From NCBI RefSeq assembly GCF_000970085.1, contig NZ_CP009506.1:248001-312000 (forward strand): 64,000 nucleotides of DNA, given 5' to 3'. This DNA comes from Methanosarcina siciliae T4/M (GTDB lineage Archaea > Halobacteriota > Methanosarcinia > Methanosarcinales > Methanosarcinaceae). Below, in pieces: positions 26,333 to 35,354 of this stretch; within the stretch, counting starts at the first letter, position 1, and the number at the start of each line of letters is the position of its first letter. The notes under the pieces were generated by a model that did no database searches, was not told the DNA's origin, and saw only the letters and a list, made by a program, of their open reading frames with translations. The translations under genes were made by a program, and so were the position numbers.

Positions 26333-27243
26333 GCTGAAGCCTCCTCGGTTTTGTCTTCTTTGTAGGGTCCGTAAGCACTACGGGCTTTGACTTCAATCTT
26401 CCAGTTCCAGTAAATTAAGATAAGAACAATAATGATACCAGCGACAACAGAGAGCCAGCCTCTGGAAATGCTTACTGCAGGATCAAAAACAGTGGTAACC
26501 CAGCTTCCAAGGAACACGGTCATACCAAAAGCCATACCTGTGACAGGACCTCCGAACTTGGCACAGAACCAGGAATTATCATACCCGTCCCTGACCCCGG
26601 ATTCTCCATATCGGACAATGTTTCCCGAGTTGGAAGCGTTGAGCCCTGAACCGAACTCGAACTGCTGGAATTCGCGCTCTGCACCGTAGTGAACGTCACC
26701 GGTGGAAGAGCCGATTGCACCTACTGTAATACCCCAGATAAAGGCCAGCATGGTTAGCGGGAACGGATGTCCAAGTACAACGGTCATCAGATATGACACC
26801 ACAAGGATACAGAAAGTCGTTATGAAAGCGTATCCCATAATTACGGGGGTGTGGCTTCTGATCATATCCAGATAAACTGGCTGTTTGAAGCGACTCTGAC
26901 TGGCTGCGCGTCCCATTGTAGATGTGACGGCAAAGGTACCGTGGACACATGCTGCAATAAGAGATCCCAAGACCAGTGCAAAGAGGGGAGACAAAGTGAA
27001 TTCACTTATTAATACTGTAGCGACGGCTGCACCGACCGAACACATTAATGCGTTTGAGGGGGGTTCCCCTGATACCGCTTTGTTAAATATTCTGTGCGGA
27101 AACATCATTTGGGGAGCTAACTGGACCTGTGAGTTCGGGTTACTCTGGGATCCGACATCGGATTCTAGGTCTTCTGAGGCACCTGCAATGGTTGCAGCTA
27201 CGCCAATAAGTGCCAGCACTCCCATGCCTATGAGTGGTTCCAT
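26329..27243 (-). CDS. mtrE: methyl-H4SPT:CoM methyltransferase subunit E
   Basis: 304 residues, first gene of the mtrEDCBAFGH operon. Polytopic membrane protein with an N-terminal helix (IGMGVLALIGVAATIAGASE) and loops such as SQSNPNSQVQLAPQMMFPHR. MtrE is proposed to hold residues of the Na+ path with MtrC and MtrD. A strong ribosome site (AAAGGAGGAAAATGA) precedes the ATG. The long upstream gene-free stretch suggests a long leader and regulated promoter, as expected for such a highly expressed operon. Confidence 0.98.
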   Translation of the reverse strand: MEPLIGMGVLALIGVAATIAGASEDLESDVGSQSNPNSQVQLAPQMMFPHRIFNKAVSGEPPSNALMCSVGAAVATVLISEFTLSPLFALVLGSLIAACVHGTFAVTSTMGRAASQSRFKQPVYLDMIRSHTPVIMGYAFITTFCILVVSYLMTVVLGHPFPLTMLAFIWGITVGAIGSSTGDVHYGAEREFQQFEFGSGLNASNSGNIVRYGESGVRDGYDNSWFCAKFGGPVTGMAFGMTVFLGSWVTTVFDPAVSISRGWLSVVAGIIIVLILIYWNWKIEVKARSAYGPYKEDKTEEASA

Positions 27244-28023
27244 TCATTTTCCTCCTTTATAGTTATTAACATGTTAATAAGCTGGATTCAAAAACACAAT
27301 GCATTTTTTTAAAATCGTCTGCCACATCATTGCAAAGAAAAATGATGATGACGAGCGTTAAAATCTGGATTAGAGAGGATCATTCATAAACCTTTCGAAA
27401 TAAGGGTGCTTTTAAAATATTATTATATTTCTATATAATATACAATCAATTTTATAAGACGTGGGGTGCTGGTTAAAATAAACAAAACCCCATATATATA
27501 AAAGAAAATAAATTATACTTCTACCAGTATCATATAAAGATTCCGATTATTACTAATGAATTTTTTTATTTATTTTTAAAAATATATTAACCATTTTTAT
27601 AATAATAAGTTATCTTGATATGGTTTTTATATTTCTAAATTTTATATAATGTAAATACCCATGATTTTCTTCATTTCTTCAGGGACAAAAAGGACATTTT
27701 TCTCACTTCTACTATTCCAAATTACTTTTATTGTCGTTCTTTTCATTGAGAGTATAATCTATTCGATTAAACTATATATTTGTCCTAATAGTATATATAT
27801 ATTATTTTTAAGAGTCACTTTGATAACAATTTATTATATATAAATATGTTGGCTATTTCCCGGTATTTACAGTTCTCTAAAGCTTTTTTCCCCAGGTTAA
27901 ATGTAAATCGGATTTTTGTTTCTATCGGGGTTCAATCAATTCTCATAACTTTATATAGTGTTGGTGTCCTGATTGTTCCGGGCCTCGCAAAAGAACTTTA
28001 TATATGGGCTCCTTGCTTAATGC
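27244..28023. other. AT-rich divergent promoter region upstream of mtrE
   Basis: 780 bp, very AT-rich, with no real ORF. It must hold the mtr promoter on the minus strand; the many TATA-like runs (27420-27660) prevent a single choice. A CATCATT/AATGATG hairpin (27325-27347) lies 80 bp upstream of mtrE and could be in its leader. The plus-strand promoter of the next gene is at 27996-28005. Confidence 0.45.
27996..28005 (+). promoter_or_regulatory. TATA box for a leaderless transcript
   Basis: CTTTATATAT preceded by an A-rich BRE-like stretch (CAAAAGAA). Its centre is about 24 bp from the GTG at 28024, so transcription would begin at or beside the start codon. A second AACTTTATATA copy lies about 45 bp upstream. 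Confidence 0.55.
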
Positions 28024-28830
28024 GTGATTTTCGGAGCATCATCCTTTGCCGGTTCCCTGCCGGAACTGAAGGAAAATGTAGGGTCTATAGAATTATATAT
28101 CCCCAAACTGGGAATTTATAACGGTTCTGTACTTGAAAAGAAAGAACTTGAACGTATCCTTGATGAAATGTCAGCATACTGCTTTGCAGGCACTGTTCAC
28201 GCTCCATATTTCGCAGCAGATCCCAGGTATCCTGCAGCCCTGCAGGTAGATACTGCAAAAATGGGAAACAGGGAGTTTACTCTCCTTGAAGAGTCCATGA
28301 CAATTGCAAACAGGATAGGGGCTCATGTAGTGGTGTTACATCCTGGCAGGATCGGACCTGATAGGGAAAAATCCTTTGCTTCAATGGTCAACAACCTCAG
28401 CTTTCTTGCTTCCAGGGCTGAAGATTATGGAGTTACGCTGGGACTGGAGAATAAGGAGGGTACGGATCCCTTGAACTTTTGCTGTGAAGCTGAGGAACTC
28501 GCCAGAACCATTGAAATTGTAAACTCCGACCCTCTGAGAGCTACCTTTGATATCGGGCACGCAAACCTTACCTGCGGGGGAGACTCTGAAAAACTCAGGA
28601 ATTTTGTCCGGACTCTGCAGAAACATATTATGCACCTTCACCTGCATGACAATAGCGGACAGTGGACTGAAAAATATGATGGAGACGAACATATGGCCCC
28701 GGGAAAAGGATGCGTTGACTTTTCGGTCCTTAAACTGCTTTCCGGCTACAGGGGCATCTATAATCTGGAAGTTTTTTCCCTGGAAGATGTCAAGTTTGGA
28801 AAACAAATCATTGAAAAGGCTCTATCTTAA
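28024..28830 (+). CDS. sugar phosphate isomerase/epimerase-like TIM-barrel protein
   Basis: 268 residues from a GTG. The xylose isomerase-like/AP endonuclease 2 family is indicated by VHAPYF near residue 60, VVVLHPGRIG, LGLENKEGTD, TFDIGHAN, IMHLHLHDNSG and a C-terminal NLEVFSLED. These supply the metal-binding His/Glu/Asp set. The family includes sugar isomerases, epimerases and endonuclease IV; the substrate is not clear. No ribosome site exists, and a well-placed TATA box suggests a leaderless mRNA. It is divergent from mtr. Confidence 0.8.
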   Translation: MIFGASSFAGSLPELKENVGSIELYIPKLGIYNGSVLEKKELERILDEMSAYCFAGTVHAPYFAADPRYPAALQVDTAKMGNREFTLLEESMTIANRIGAHVVVLHPGRIGPDREKSFASMVNNLSFLASRAEDYGVTLGLENKEGTDPLNFCCEAEELARTIEIVNSDPLRATFDIGHANLTCGGDSEKLRNFVRTLQKHIMHLHLHDNSGQWTEKYDGDEHMAPGKGCVDFSVLKLLSGYRGIYNLEVFSLEDVKFGKQIIEKALS

Positions 28831-28840
28831 TATTAAACCG

Positions 28841-28873
28841 CAGAATTAGAATTAACTTCAGAATTAGAATTAA
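28841..28873 (+). repeat. direct repeat CAGAATTAGAATTAA, two copies
   Basis: Two 15-bp identical copies (28841-28855, 28859-28873) separated by CTT, directly at the left edge of the TBP-bearing segment. The second copy runs into the presumed target duplication. Confidence 0.8.
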
Positions 28874-28875
28874 AT

Positions 28876-28900
28876 CCATTGGTCATCGGTTAAGGAACTT
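28876..28900 (+). repeat. left terminal inverted repeat of the TBP cassette
   Basis: 25 nt starting CCATTGGTCATCGG. It matches the reverse complement of 29833-29856 at every position except one extra G. Confidence 0.85.
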
Positions 28901-29034
28901 TCTTGCCTGAAAGCTATCGATTTTGCACCAAAAGTCACCTTAAATTTTGGCCTTATTACATGAAATCAAACCCAGTTCCAATCAACAATGGGATACAATT
29001 TTTGAGAACTGTTGCCAAATAGAGGTAATTTGCC

Positions 29035-29124
29035 ATGATTCCTCACTTAACCGAAGACGCATGCAGTAAAATTAGGAAGCAGACCAATAGATTGAATACC
29101 GCAGATTTTTATTTCTTGCCTTGA
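29035..29124 (+). CDS. 29-codon ORF upstream of TBP, doubtful
   Basis: The ATG at 29035 has a good GAGGT ribosome site 8 nt upstream and encodes MIPHLTEDACSKIRKQTNRL plus nine residues before TGA. It ends 40 bp before the TBP start. It could be a leader peptide, the stub of a lost transposase, or chance. Confidence 0.25.
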   Translation: MIPHLTEDACSKIRKQTNRLNTADFYFLP

Positions 29125-29164
29125 ACCGACAATCAGAACTATAGAACTTACAAATACGTGTGGC

Positions 29165-29722
29165 ATGGAATCCACAATAACTATAGAGAACGTGGTGGCA
29201 TCTACCGCGTTGGCGACAGAATTCGACTTGGTAAAAATAATGGATTCTGGGTTGGAAGGTGCAGAGTATAACAAAACGAAGTTCCCAGGCCTCGTATACA
29301 GAATTGATAACCCCAAAGCTGCCTTTCTAATTTTCACCTCCGGAAAAGTGGTATGCACTGGAGCTAAGACTATCAATAATGCCCATAAAGCCATAATCAA
29401 TCTGGCTAACAAACTAAAGGACATCGGCTGCGATAAAATAAATCTCGAACCTGAGATACATGTTCAGAACATTGTGGCCAGTGCTGATTTGAAAACAACC
29501 CTTAACCTGAACACCATTGCTATAGCTTTTGGCCTGGAGAATGTCGAATATGAGCCAGAGGTGTTTCCTGGGCTTATTTATAGAGTCGAGGCTCCCAGGG
29601 TAGTAGTGCTTGTGTTCAGCTCTGGCAAGCTGGTAATCACAGGTGGAAAATGTGAGGAAGATTGTAATGGGGGTCTACGGATCGTCAGAAAAGAGTTCGA
29701 CAACTTAGGACTTCTCTGTTAA
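29165..29722 (+). CDS. tbp: TATA-box-binding protein paralogue
   Basis: 185 residues made of two imperfect TBP repeats. Repeat 1 has IENVVASTALATEFDLVKI and FPGLVYRIDNPKAAFLIFTS; repeat 2 has VQNIVASADLKTTLNLNTIA and FPGLIYRVEAPRVVVLVFSS. The DNA-intercalating Phe positions (FPG, FTSGK/FSSGK) are kept, so DNA binding should be intact. Methanosarcina acetivorans is known to have three TBPs with one major form. The divergent segment INNAHKAIINLANKLKDIG suggests this is one of the accessory ones. It lies inside an inverted-repeat-bounded segment, which would explain dispersal. No strong ribosome site. Confidence 0.95.
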   Translation: MESTITIENVVASTALATEFDLVKIMDSGLEGAEYNKTKFPGLVYRIDNPKAAFLIFTSGKVVCTGAKTINNAHKAIINLANKLKDIGCDKINLEPEIHVQNIVASADLKTTLNLNTIAIAFGLENVEYEPEVFPGLIYRVEAPRVVVLVFSSGKLVITGGKCEEDCNGGLRIVRKEFDNLGLLC

Positions 29723-29832
29723 ACATGTCCTAAAAGTCTAGTAAACTCGTAAAGGATACCACATACAAAATCGGGAAGTACGGAAGAGGAGATGAAAAAA
29801 TGAAATGACAAACACTATTAGTAGAGGGAAAC

Positions 29833-29856
29833 AAGTTCTTAACCGATGACCAATGG
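29833..29856 (-). repeat. right terminal inverted repeat of the TBP cassette
   Basis: 24 nt ending GACCAATGG, complementary to the left end. It is followed by the 8-bp direct repeat AATTAAAT. Confidence 0.85.
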
Positions 29857-29941
29857 AATTAAATCTAAAAAAAGAAATTTATGGCCGTGTTCCTCTGAGA
29901 ACCTCAGCCTTTTTCAGTACTTCACCTTTTAATTATCTTTT

Positions 29942-31861
29942 TTAGTAGAAGTCCAGATTAACCCCTTTCTGGCCAAGCACTTTTTTCAGCTCTTCATAAG
30001 CTGTGAAAAGCTCTTTTTTCTGCCTCCCCACGGTTTCAAGTCTTGGTTCGGCTTTGAGCCATATATCTCTTTCTTCGCTCCCCCTTGTAACAGTGACGCA
30101 GGCGAGCATGTCTCCATGAGTGAGCCTGTATACGGAATCAAGCCCTGTTGGAGTGACCCATGCAGGAGAGCTGCTTTTCAGCTTTTCTACAAGTTCGTGC
30201 CAGCTGAGAGTCCCTGATGCCCGGAGGTTGAGCTGGAGGTGGGCGCGTTCTCCTGCAACTTTCTCATCGACGTTTTTGAGGAAAGCACCGTATGAAGGAT
30301 CTTTCTCATTAATCTCGCGTGCCTCGTAGCGGGCAAGCTCTTCGGCTTCCTCTTCGAAGAAGGGTGCAAGGTTAATTCTGCTTGAGGGCTTAGTCATAAG
30401 GGAAACTCCGAAGAAAGCAATGGCGCTCAGCCCCATTCCCACTATAACACCGTGGCTCATCAGGGCTGGATGGACGCTTTCAAGGTAGTTAGCTGCCATA
30501 GGGGGGGTCTTTATCAGGTCCAGGGATACAAGGGTGGCCTGAACAACAAATCCGACTACCATCCCTGCAAAAGCTCCTTCTTTCGTAGCTCTTTTCCAGT
30601 AAAGGCCTCCCATGAGGGGGAAGAAATAGGAAGCACTTGCAATAAAGGTTGCAATATGAATCGCATCAATAATATTGGGGATAACAAAGGAGCCTGCGGT
30701 TGCAGCAAGCACAATAATGAGCACGCTAATCCGGTTTACAACCATCATATCCTTCATTGTAGCATCAGGCTTTATATACCTCTGGAAAATGTCCCTTGAG
30801 ATACAGGAAGCTCCGGAGGTTGCAAAAGTGTCCGCACATGACATGGAGGCTGCTGCAAGCCCTATTGCGCTGAGGGCTACTATCAGGGGGGCTGAGACGA
30901 AACGTTCGCTGACAAAAGCAAGGAGTGCAGGTTCTGCCTGAGCCATGCCTGCAGGGAAACCCATGCCTGCGATGTCAGGGTAAATGTTGTTAAAGGCTAT
31001 TGCGATTACAGCACATGCCGCGAAAACCACAGTGATCATGAGGGACCCGAAGACCATCCCGAGTCGGGCTGATTTAGCGTCTTTTGCAGCCCAGACCTTC
31101 TGCCAGGGATCCTGTTCCGTAATCCATCCCGGGATAATTGCAAACACAAATATAAGGACCATGGGAATGCCGATGGAGAGGGGGTTCCACCAGTCATAAG
31201 ATACGTTCCCGAAAAGTTCGGAGCTGCTCATTGCAGGAGTGTTAAGGCCTCCGTCAGCTACGGTACCTACTGCGGCAAAAGCCATTGCTATTGTGAATAT
31301 GGAGAGGAAAGAAAACTGGACGACATCGGTCCAGACTACCGCCGAAAGTCCTCCCAGGGTTACGTAAAGGGAGACCGCAATTGCAACGATAGCAGCAGCA
31401 TAAAGCGGGTCAACGCCATAGAAGACCTGAAGCACCAGGGAGAACCCTGTAACATCGGCTACCGCAAAAAGAATCATCACCACGGTAATGATCAGGGCAA
31501 TCGGCCATCGGACTGCACTGCCATAGCGCTGTTCCAGAAGTTCGGGTTGTGTGATTGCAGGCAAGTTCTTGATTTTCCCTACAAGCAATGCAATGATGAG
31601 GAGGGCAAGGATGTTCGGGGCAACAAAAGCCCATATGGACCCCATTCCCTGCAGCATGTAATACCCGATAACTGCAAGAATTCCTCCCGCTGTCAGCCAG
31701 GAGGCTGCAGCTGAAAATCCAAGGGCTGAGGGGCCGATCCTGCGTCCTGCAAGCCAGAAGTCCGTAACAGATTTCTGTTTTTTATTAAAGTACCAGCCAA
31801 TAGCCACAAGTCCGGCTATGTAGACTGCAAGTAGTATTAAGAAGATATTATAACCATCCAT
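29942..31861 (-). CDS. sodium:solute symporter (SSS family)
   Basis: 639 residues. About 13 membrane helices cover the first 500 residues, starting YNIFLILLAVYIAGLVAIGW. SSS signatures include DFWLAGRRIGPSALGFSAAA, SWLTAGG and the ADVTGFSLVLQVFYG region. A cytoplasmic tail of about 130 residues follows. The family takes up organic solutes (pantothenate, proline, acetate and others) with Na+, which fits an organism that exports Na+ by Mtr. The substrate is not identifiable here. It is divergent from the wtp operon, and no clear ribosome site precedes the ATG. Confidence 0.9.
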   Translation of the reverse strand: MDGYNIFLILLAVYIAGLVAIGWYFNKKQKSVTDFWLAGRRIGPSALGFSAAASWLTAGGILAVIGYYMLQGMGSIWAFVAPNILALLIIALLVGKIKNLPAITQPELLEQRYGSAVRWPIALIITVVMILFAVADVTGFSLVLQVFYGVDPLYAAAIVAIAVSLYVTLGGLSAVVWTDVVQFSFLSIFTIAMAFAAVGTVADGGLNTPAMSSSELFGNVSYDWWNPLSIGIPMVLIFVFAIIPGWITEQDPWQKVWAAKDAKSARLGMVFGSLMITVVFAACAVIAIAFNNIYPDIAGMGFPAGMAQAEPALLAFVSERFVSAPLIVALSAIGLAAASMSCADTFATSGASCISRDIFQRYIKPDATMKDMMVVNRISVLIIVLAATAGSFVIPNIIDAIHIATFIASASYFFPLMGGLYWKRATKEGAFAGMVVGFVVQATLVSLDLIKTPPMAANYLESVHPALMSHGVIVGMGLSAIAFFGVSLMTKPSSRINLAPFFEEEAEELARYEAREINEKDPSYGAFLKNVDEKVAGERAHLQLNLRASGTLSWHELVEKLKSSSPAWVTPTGLDSVYRLTHGDMLACVTVTRGSEERDIWLKAEPRLETVGRQKKELFTAYEELKKVLGQKGVNLDFY

Positions 31862-32314
31862 AAGGACACACCAAGAAAGGTTAATTAATGTCTACGAGTT
31901 TATTACCTATCGAAACAAGGAATATTATTTCTATTTCTGAAATTCAATTTCTATTTCTATAATTTATGACTATTTAAATATCCTCATTGTATCGACTTAT
32001 ATATAAATAAACTTTTACTTTACTTATAATTTTTATTTACTTCTTTTCTGCTTGATGAACTCCTTTTCTACTTTCTATACAAGCCAACTTGATCTAAATC
32101 ATTTTTTTATTTTTTTTACTTATATCAATTTATATCCTTGAAATTCTCTTCAGGTTCTTTTCTTTCTTTTCTTTTATTTTTACAGTTTATATTGGTAAAA
32201 AGTCGTTATTCTGGTATTAATTATTTTTATTTCCCTGAATTCCACTCTTTTAATGTAAAAAACAGTTTTCCGGACTTCCAAACGTATATATGTTATATTC
32301 AAGAAGACATAACT
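31862..32314. other. divergent promoter region, symporter / wtpA
   Basis: 453 bp, AT-rich and pyrimidine-rich. The frame upstream of wtpA is open but not protein-like. A TATA box for wtpA lies at 32284-32292. I looked for a ModE-like CGTTAT/ATAACG palindrome here and found only an isolated CGTTAT at about 32206. Confidence 0.4.
32284..32292 (+). promoter_or_regulatory. TATA box of the wtp operon
   Basis: GTATATATG centred 27 bp upstream of the wtpA ATG, the spacing at which transcription starts at the start codon. With no ribosome site upstream, a leaderless mRNA is likely. Confidence 0.5.
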
Positions 32315-33373
32315 ATGAGTGTTAATTCCGGAATTTTCAGGTTCTTTTTGGTTTTCTTGACCCTTGTAGTAGTTGCCAGCCCTGGCTGCGTTGATAACCA
32401 GCCAGAGCCCGGGAATACCTCTGCAGGTGAAGGGAAAGTCCTTACCGTTTTCCATGCGGGAAGCTTGAGTGTGCCTTTTGAGGAGCTTGAAGCTGAGTTC
32501 GAAGCTCAGCACCCTGGTGTCGATGTTCAGCGGGAAGCTGCAGGCAGTGCACAGAGTGTAAGAAAGATCACCGAACTTGGGAAAAAGGCTGATGTGCTCG
32601 CATCTGCAGACTATGCCCTTATTCCGTCCCTGATGGTGCCTGAGTACGCTGACTGGTATGCCGCTTTTGCAAGAAACCAGATGATACTTGCTTACACGAG
32701 CGAAAGCAAGTACGGGGATGAGATCAATACGGATAACTGGTATGAAATCCTGAGACGCCCTGATGTCCGCTATGGTTTTTCCAACCCTAACGATGACCCT
32801 GCAGGCTACAGGTCGCAGATGGTAACCCAGTTAGCCGAGTCCTATTATAATGATGACATGATCTATGATGACCTGATGCTGGCTAATACGGGGATGACTC
32901 TTACCACCGAAGAAAACGGGACAGCCCTTATACACGTTCCTGCATCCGAAGAAATATCTCCGAATACCAGTAAAATTATGCTCAGGAGCATGGAAGTCGA
33001 GCTTTCTTCTGCCCTTGAGACCGGGGAAATAGATTATCTCTATATTTACCGGAGCGTAGCTGAACAGCACGGTTTTGAATATGTTGAGCTCCCACCTGCA
33101 ATTGACCTGAGCTCCATCGAATATGCTGACAATTATTCAAAGGTGCAGGTTGAAATGGTAAACGGAGAAGTGGTTACAGGCTCTCCTATCGTATACGGGG
33201 TAACCATCCCCACCAATGCCGAAAACCCGGAACTTGCTACCGAGTTTGTAGCCCTGCTCCTTGGTGAGACCGGTCAGCAGATTTTCATTGAGAATGGACA
33301 GCCGCCTATTGTCCCTGCCATTGCCGAAGGAAAGGATTCAATGCCCGAAGAATTGCAGGCCCTTGTAGTATGA
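32315..33373 (+). CDS. wtpA: tungstate/molybdate ABC transporter substrate-binding protein
   Basis: 352 residues from ATG 32315; the open frame continues upstream, but that part is not coding-like. A lipoprotein signal peptide (FRFFLVFLTLVVVASPGC, Cys about 26) is followed by the ModA/WtpA domain: LTVFHAGSLSVPFEELEAEF, EAAGSAQSVRKITELG, KADVLASADYALIP, NQMILAYT. The protein is tethered outside the membrane and binds tungstate or molybdate. Family placement is WtpA-like (archaeal, long form). First gene of wtpABC-modE. Metal supply is needed for the fmd enzyme encoded in this window. Confidence 0.93.
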   Translation: MSVNSGIFRFFLVFLTLVVVASPGCVDNQPEPGNTSAGEGKVLTVFHAGSLSVPFEELEAEFEAQHPGVDVQREAAGSAQSVRKITELGKKADVLASADYALIPSLMVPEYADWYAAFARNQMILAYTSESKYGDEINTDNWYEILRRPDVRYGFSNPNDDPAGYRSQMVTQLAESYYNDDMIYDDLMLANTGMTLTTEENGTALIHVPASEEISPNTSKIMLRSMEVELSSALETGEIDYLYIYRSVAEQHGFEYVELPPAIDLSSIEYADNYSKVQVEMVNGEVVTGSPIVYGVTIPTNAENPELATEFVALLLGETGQQIFIENGQPPIVPAIAEGKDSMPEELQALVV

Positions 33374-33488
33374 AAATGAAGCTTTCTCCCGGGTCCGAAA
33401 AGCTGTTTCAAACAACTGAGTTGAACCTCAACCCTCAAGACCCCAGGGAAGCACTTAGTAATAAAAACAGCAGTAAAAAGGTATAAGA

Positions 33489-34307
33489 ATGAAAGCCAAA
33501 ATCCGAAGAACCCGCAAATTCGAGCCCCTGACTTTCGTCTTCTCCCTTTTATTGCTGGTACTTTTTCTTTTTATTTTCCTGACTCTTTCAAACATGATCT
33601 TCGGGCAAATAACGGAGGACTTTTCAGGCCTGATAAAAGCCGCAGGAAACCGCTCGGTGATCAGTTCGATTTTCCTTTCTCTCTATGCGGGTTTTCTTGC
33701 CACCCTGCTTGCCCTCATCCTCGGAGCCCCTACAGGTTATATTCTTGCAAGGTTCGATTTTCCGGGGAAAAGGCTGGTTGAGAGCATAATTGATGTGCCG
33801 GTTGTAGTCCCGCACACGGTTGCAGGAATCGCCCTCCTCACGGTTTTTGGCTCAAGGGGTCTTATCGGCGGGCCCCTTGAATCCTATATCCAGTTCCGTG
33901 ATGCCCTTCCGGGAATTGTTGTCGCAATGCTTTTCGTGTCCATGCCCTATCTGGCAAATTCTGCAAGGGAAGGCTTCAAAAGTGTGGACCCGAGGCTTGA
34001 AAATGCAGCCCGTTCTCTGGGAGCTCCCCTCTGGAAAGCCTTTTTCTTTGTAACTCTCCCGCTTTCGGCAAGGCATCTCTTAATAGGTGCGGTCATGACC
34101 TGGGCAAGGGCGATAAGCGAGTTTGGGGCAGTTGTGATTCTTGCCTACTACCCGATGATCGGGCCCACGCTCATCTATGACCGTTTTATCTCTTACGGGC
34201 TTTCGGCATCAAGACCTATAGCCGTACTGCTCATTCTGGTTACGCTTTCGATATTCCTTGTAATAAGAATCCTTTCCGCAGGCTGGAGTATATATGATAG
34301 AGATTGA
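33489..34307 (+). CDS. wtpB: tungstate/molybdate ABC transporter permease
   Basis: 272 residues, about six membrane helices. The permease EAA loop is seen in RLENAARSLGAPLWKAFFFV with a following LPLSARHLLIGAV. The IIDVPVVVPHTVAGIALL stretch is typical of molybdate/tungstate permeases. AAGGT ribosome site. 115 bp after wtpA; overlaps wtpC by 14 nt. Confidence 0.95.
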   Translation: MKAKIRRTRKFEPLTFVFSLLLLVLFLFIFLTLSNMIFGQITEDFSGLIKAAGNRSVISSIFLSLYAGFLATLLALILGAPTGYILARFDFPGKRLVESIIDVPVVVPHTVAGIALLTVFGSRGLIGGPLESYIQFRDALPGIVVAMLFVSMPYLANSAREGFKSVDPRLENAARSLGAPLWKAFFFVTLPLSARHLLIGAVMTWARAISEFGAVVILAYYPMIGPTLIYDRFISYGLSASRPIAVLLILVTLSIFLVIRILSAGWSIYDRD

Positions 34308-35340
34308 ATCCCTCTCCCGGAAATGGAAGAACTTTTCTCTGGATAACCTTAGCCTTAAAGTTGAATCCGGAGAGTATTTTGTGATCCTCGGCCCTACGGG
34401 GGCCGGAAAAACCCTCCTCCTCGAACTGGTTGCAGGTTTTCATGTGCCTGATTCGGGAAGGATCCTGCTTGACGGAAAAGATGTGTCTGACCTGCCTCCG
34501 GAAAAGCATGACCTTGCTTTCGTGTACCAGAATTATTCGCTTTTTCCTCATATGAACGTGAAAAAGAACATCGAGTTCGGGATGAAAATGAAAAAAATAA
34601 AAGACCCGAAAAGGGTTCTGGATACTTCCCGGGATCTGAAAATCGAGCATCTTCTTGACCGCAACCCTCTGACGCTTTCCGGAGGAGAACAGCAAAGAGT
34701 TGCCCTTGCAAGAGCCCTTGTTACCAACCCTAATATTCTGCTTCTGGACGAGCCCCTGAGTGCACTTGATCCCCGTACGCAGGAAAAGGCCAGGGAGATG
34801 CTTTCGTTTCTCCACAAAAAGAATAAACTGACCGTGCTGCATATTACTCATGACCAGACTGAAGCCCGCATAATGGCTGACAGGATTGCAGTCGTAATGG
34901 ACGGAAAACTTATACAGGTAGGGACGCCTGAAGAGATTTTTGAAAAACCTGTTGAAGGCCGGGTGGCAAGTTTCGTAGGGTTTGAGAATGTGCTGAAAGG
35001 CAGGGTTATCTCTGCCGATCAGGGGCTTCTCCGGATCAGGGTCGGGGAAGTAGTGATCGATGCTGCAGGGGATATGGAGGTTGGAGACCAGGTCTATGCT
35101 TTTCTGAGGCCTGAAAACATAGCTTTAAGTAAAAGCTCCACGCAATCCAGCGTCAGAAACTCTCTGCAGGGCAGGGTTACGGAAGTCTGGGTACTTGGAG
35201 CGCTCGTGCGGGTGAAGATCGACTGTGGGGTCTCCCTGAACGTCCTCATAACCCGGCAGTCGGCAGAGGAGATGGAGCTCTTCCCGGGGGTCCGGGTCTA
35301 TGCTCAGTTCAAGGCAAGTTCTGTCCATGTACTCCGTTGA
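34294..35340 (+). CDS. wtpC: tungstate/molybdate ABC transporter ATP-binding protein
   Basis: 348 residues. N-terminal ABC domain: Walker A GPTGAGKT (about residues 33-40), signature LSGGEQQRVALARAL, Walker B ILLLDEPLSALD, switch HITHDQTEA. The C-terminal 100 residues form a TOBE/Mop-like regulatory domain (LQGRVTEVWVLGALVRVKID), which in relatives binds the oxyanion and inhibits the pump. Starts inside the wtpB end with GGAG upstream. Confidence 0.96.
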   Translation: MIEIESLSRKWKNFSLDNLSLKVESGEYFVILGPTGAGKTLLLELVAGFHVPDSGRILLDGKDVSDLPPEKHDLAFVYQNYSLFPHMNVKKNIEFGMKMKKIKDPKRVLDTSRDLKIEHLLDRNPLTLSGGEQQRVALARALVTNPNILLLDEPLSALDPRTQEKAREMLSFLHKKNKLTVLHITHDQTEARIMADRIAVVMDGKLIQVGTPEEIFEKPVEGRVASFVGFENVLKGRVISADQGLLRIRVGEVVIDAAGDMEVGDQVYAFLRPENIALSKSSTQSSVRNSLQGRVTEVWVLGALVRVKIDCGVSLNVLITRQSAEEMELFPGVRVYAQFKASSVHVLR

Positions 35341-35354
35341 AAAGGTGAAGGTCT

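Larger units (their letters stand above)
28868..29864. mobile_element. transposon-like cassette carrying a TBP gene
   Basis: A 981-bp segment (28876-29856) is bounded by near-perfect terminal inverted repeats. Left is 28876-28900 and right is 29833-29856. They share CCATTGGTCATCGGTTAAG, then differ by one extra G before AACTT. Immediately outside both ends is the same 8-bp AATTAAAT (28868-28875 and 29857-29864), as expected for a target-site duplication. The only sizeable gene inside is the TBP paralogue; no transposase is present. It looks like a non-autonomous or transposase-less element with a passenger. An 8-bp duplication occurs in several IS families (IS6, IS256, IS1595); I cannot choose. 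Confidence 0.65.

Noticed and set aside
27661..27843. 60-codon ORF upstream of mtr
   Set aside because: Extremely AT-rich, Phe/Ile/Tyr-only composition, as expected of non-coding DNA.
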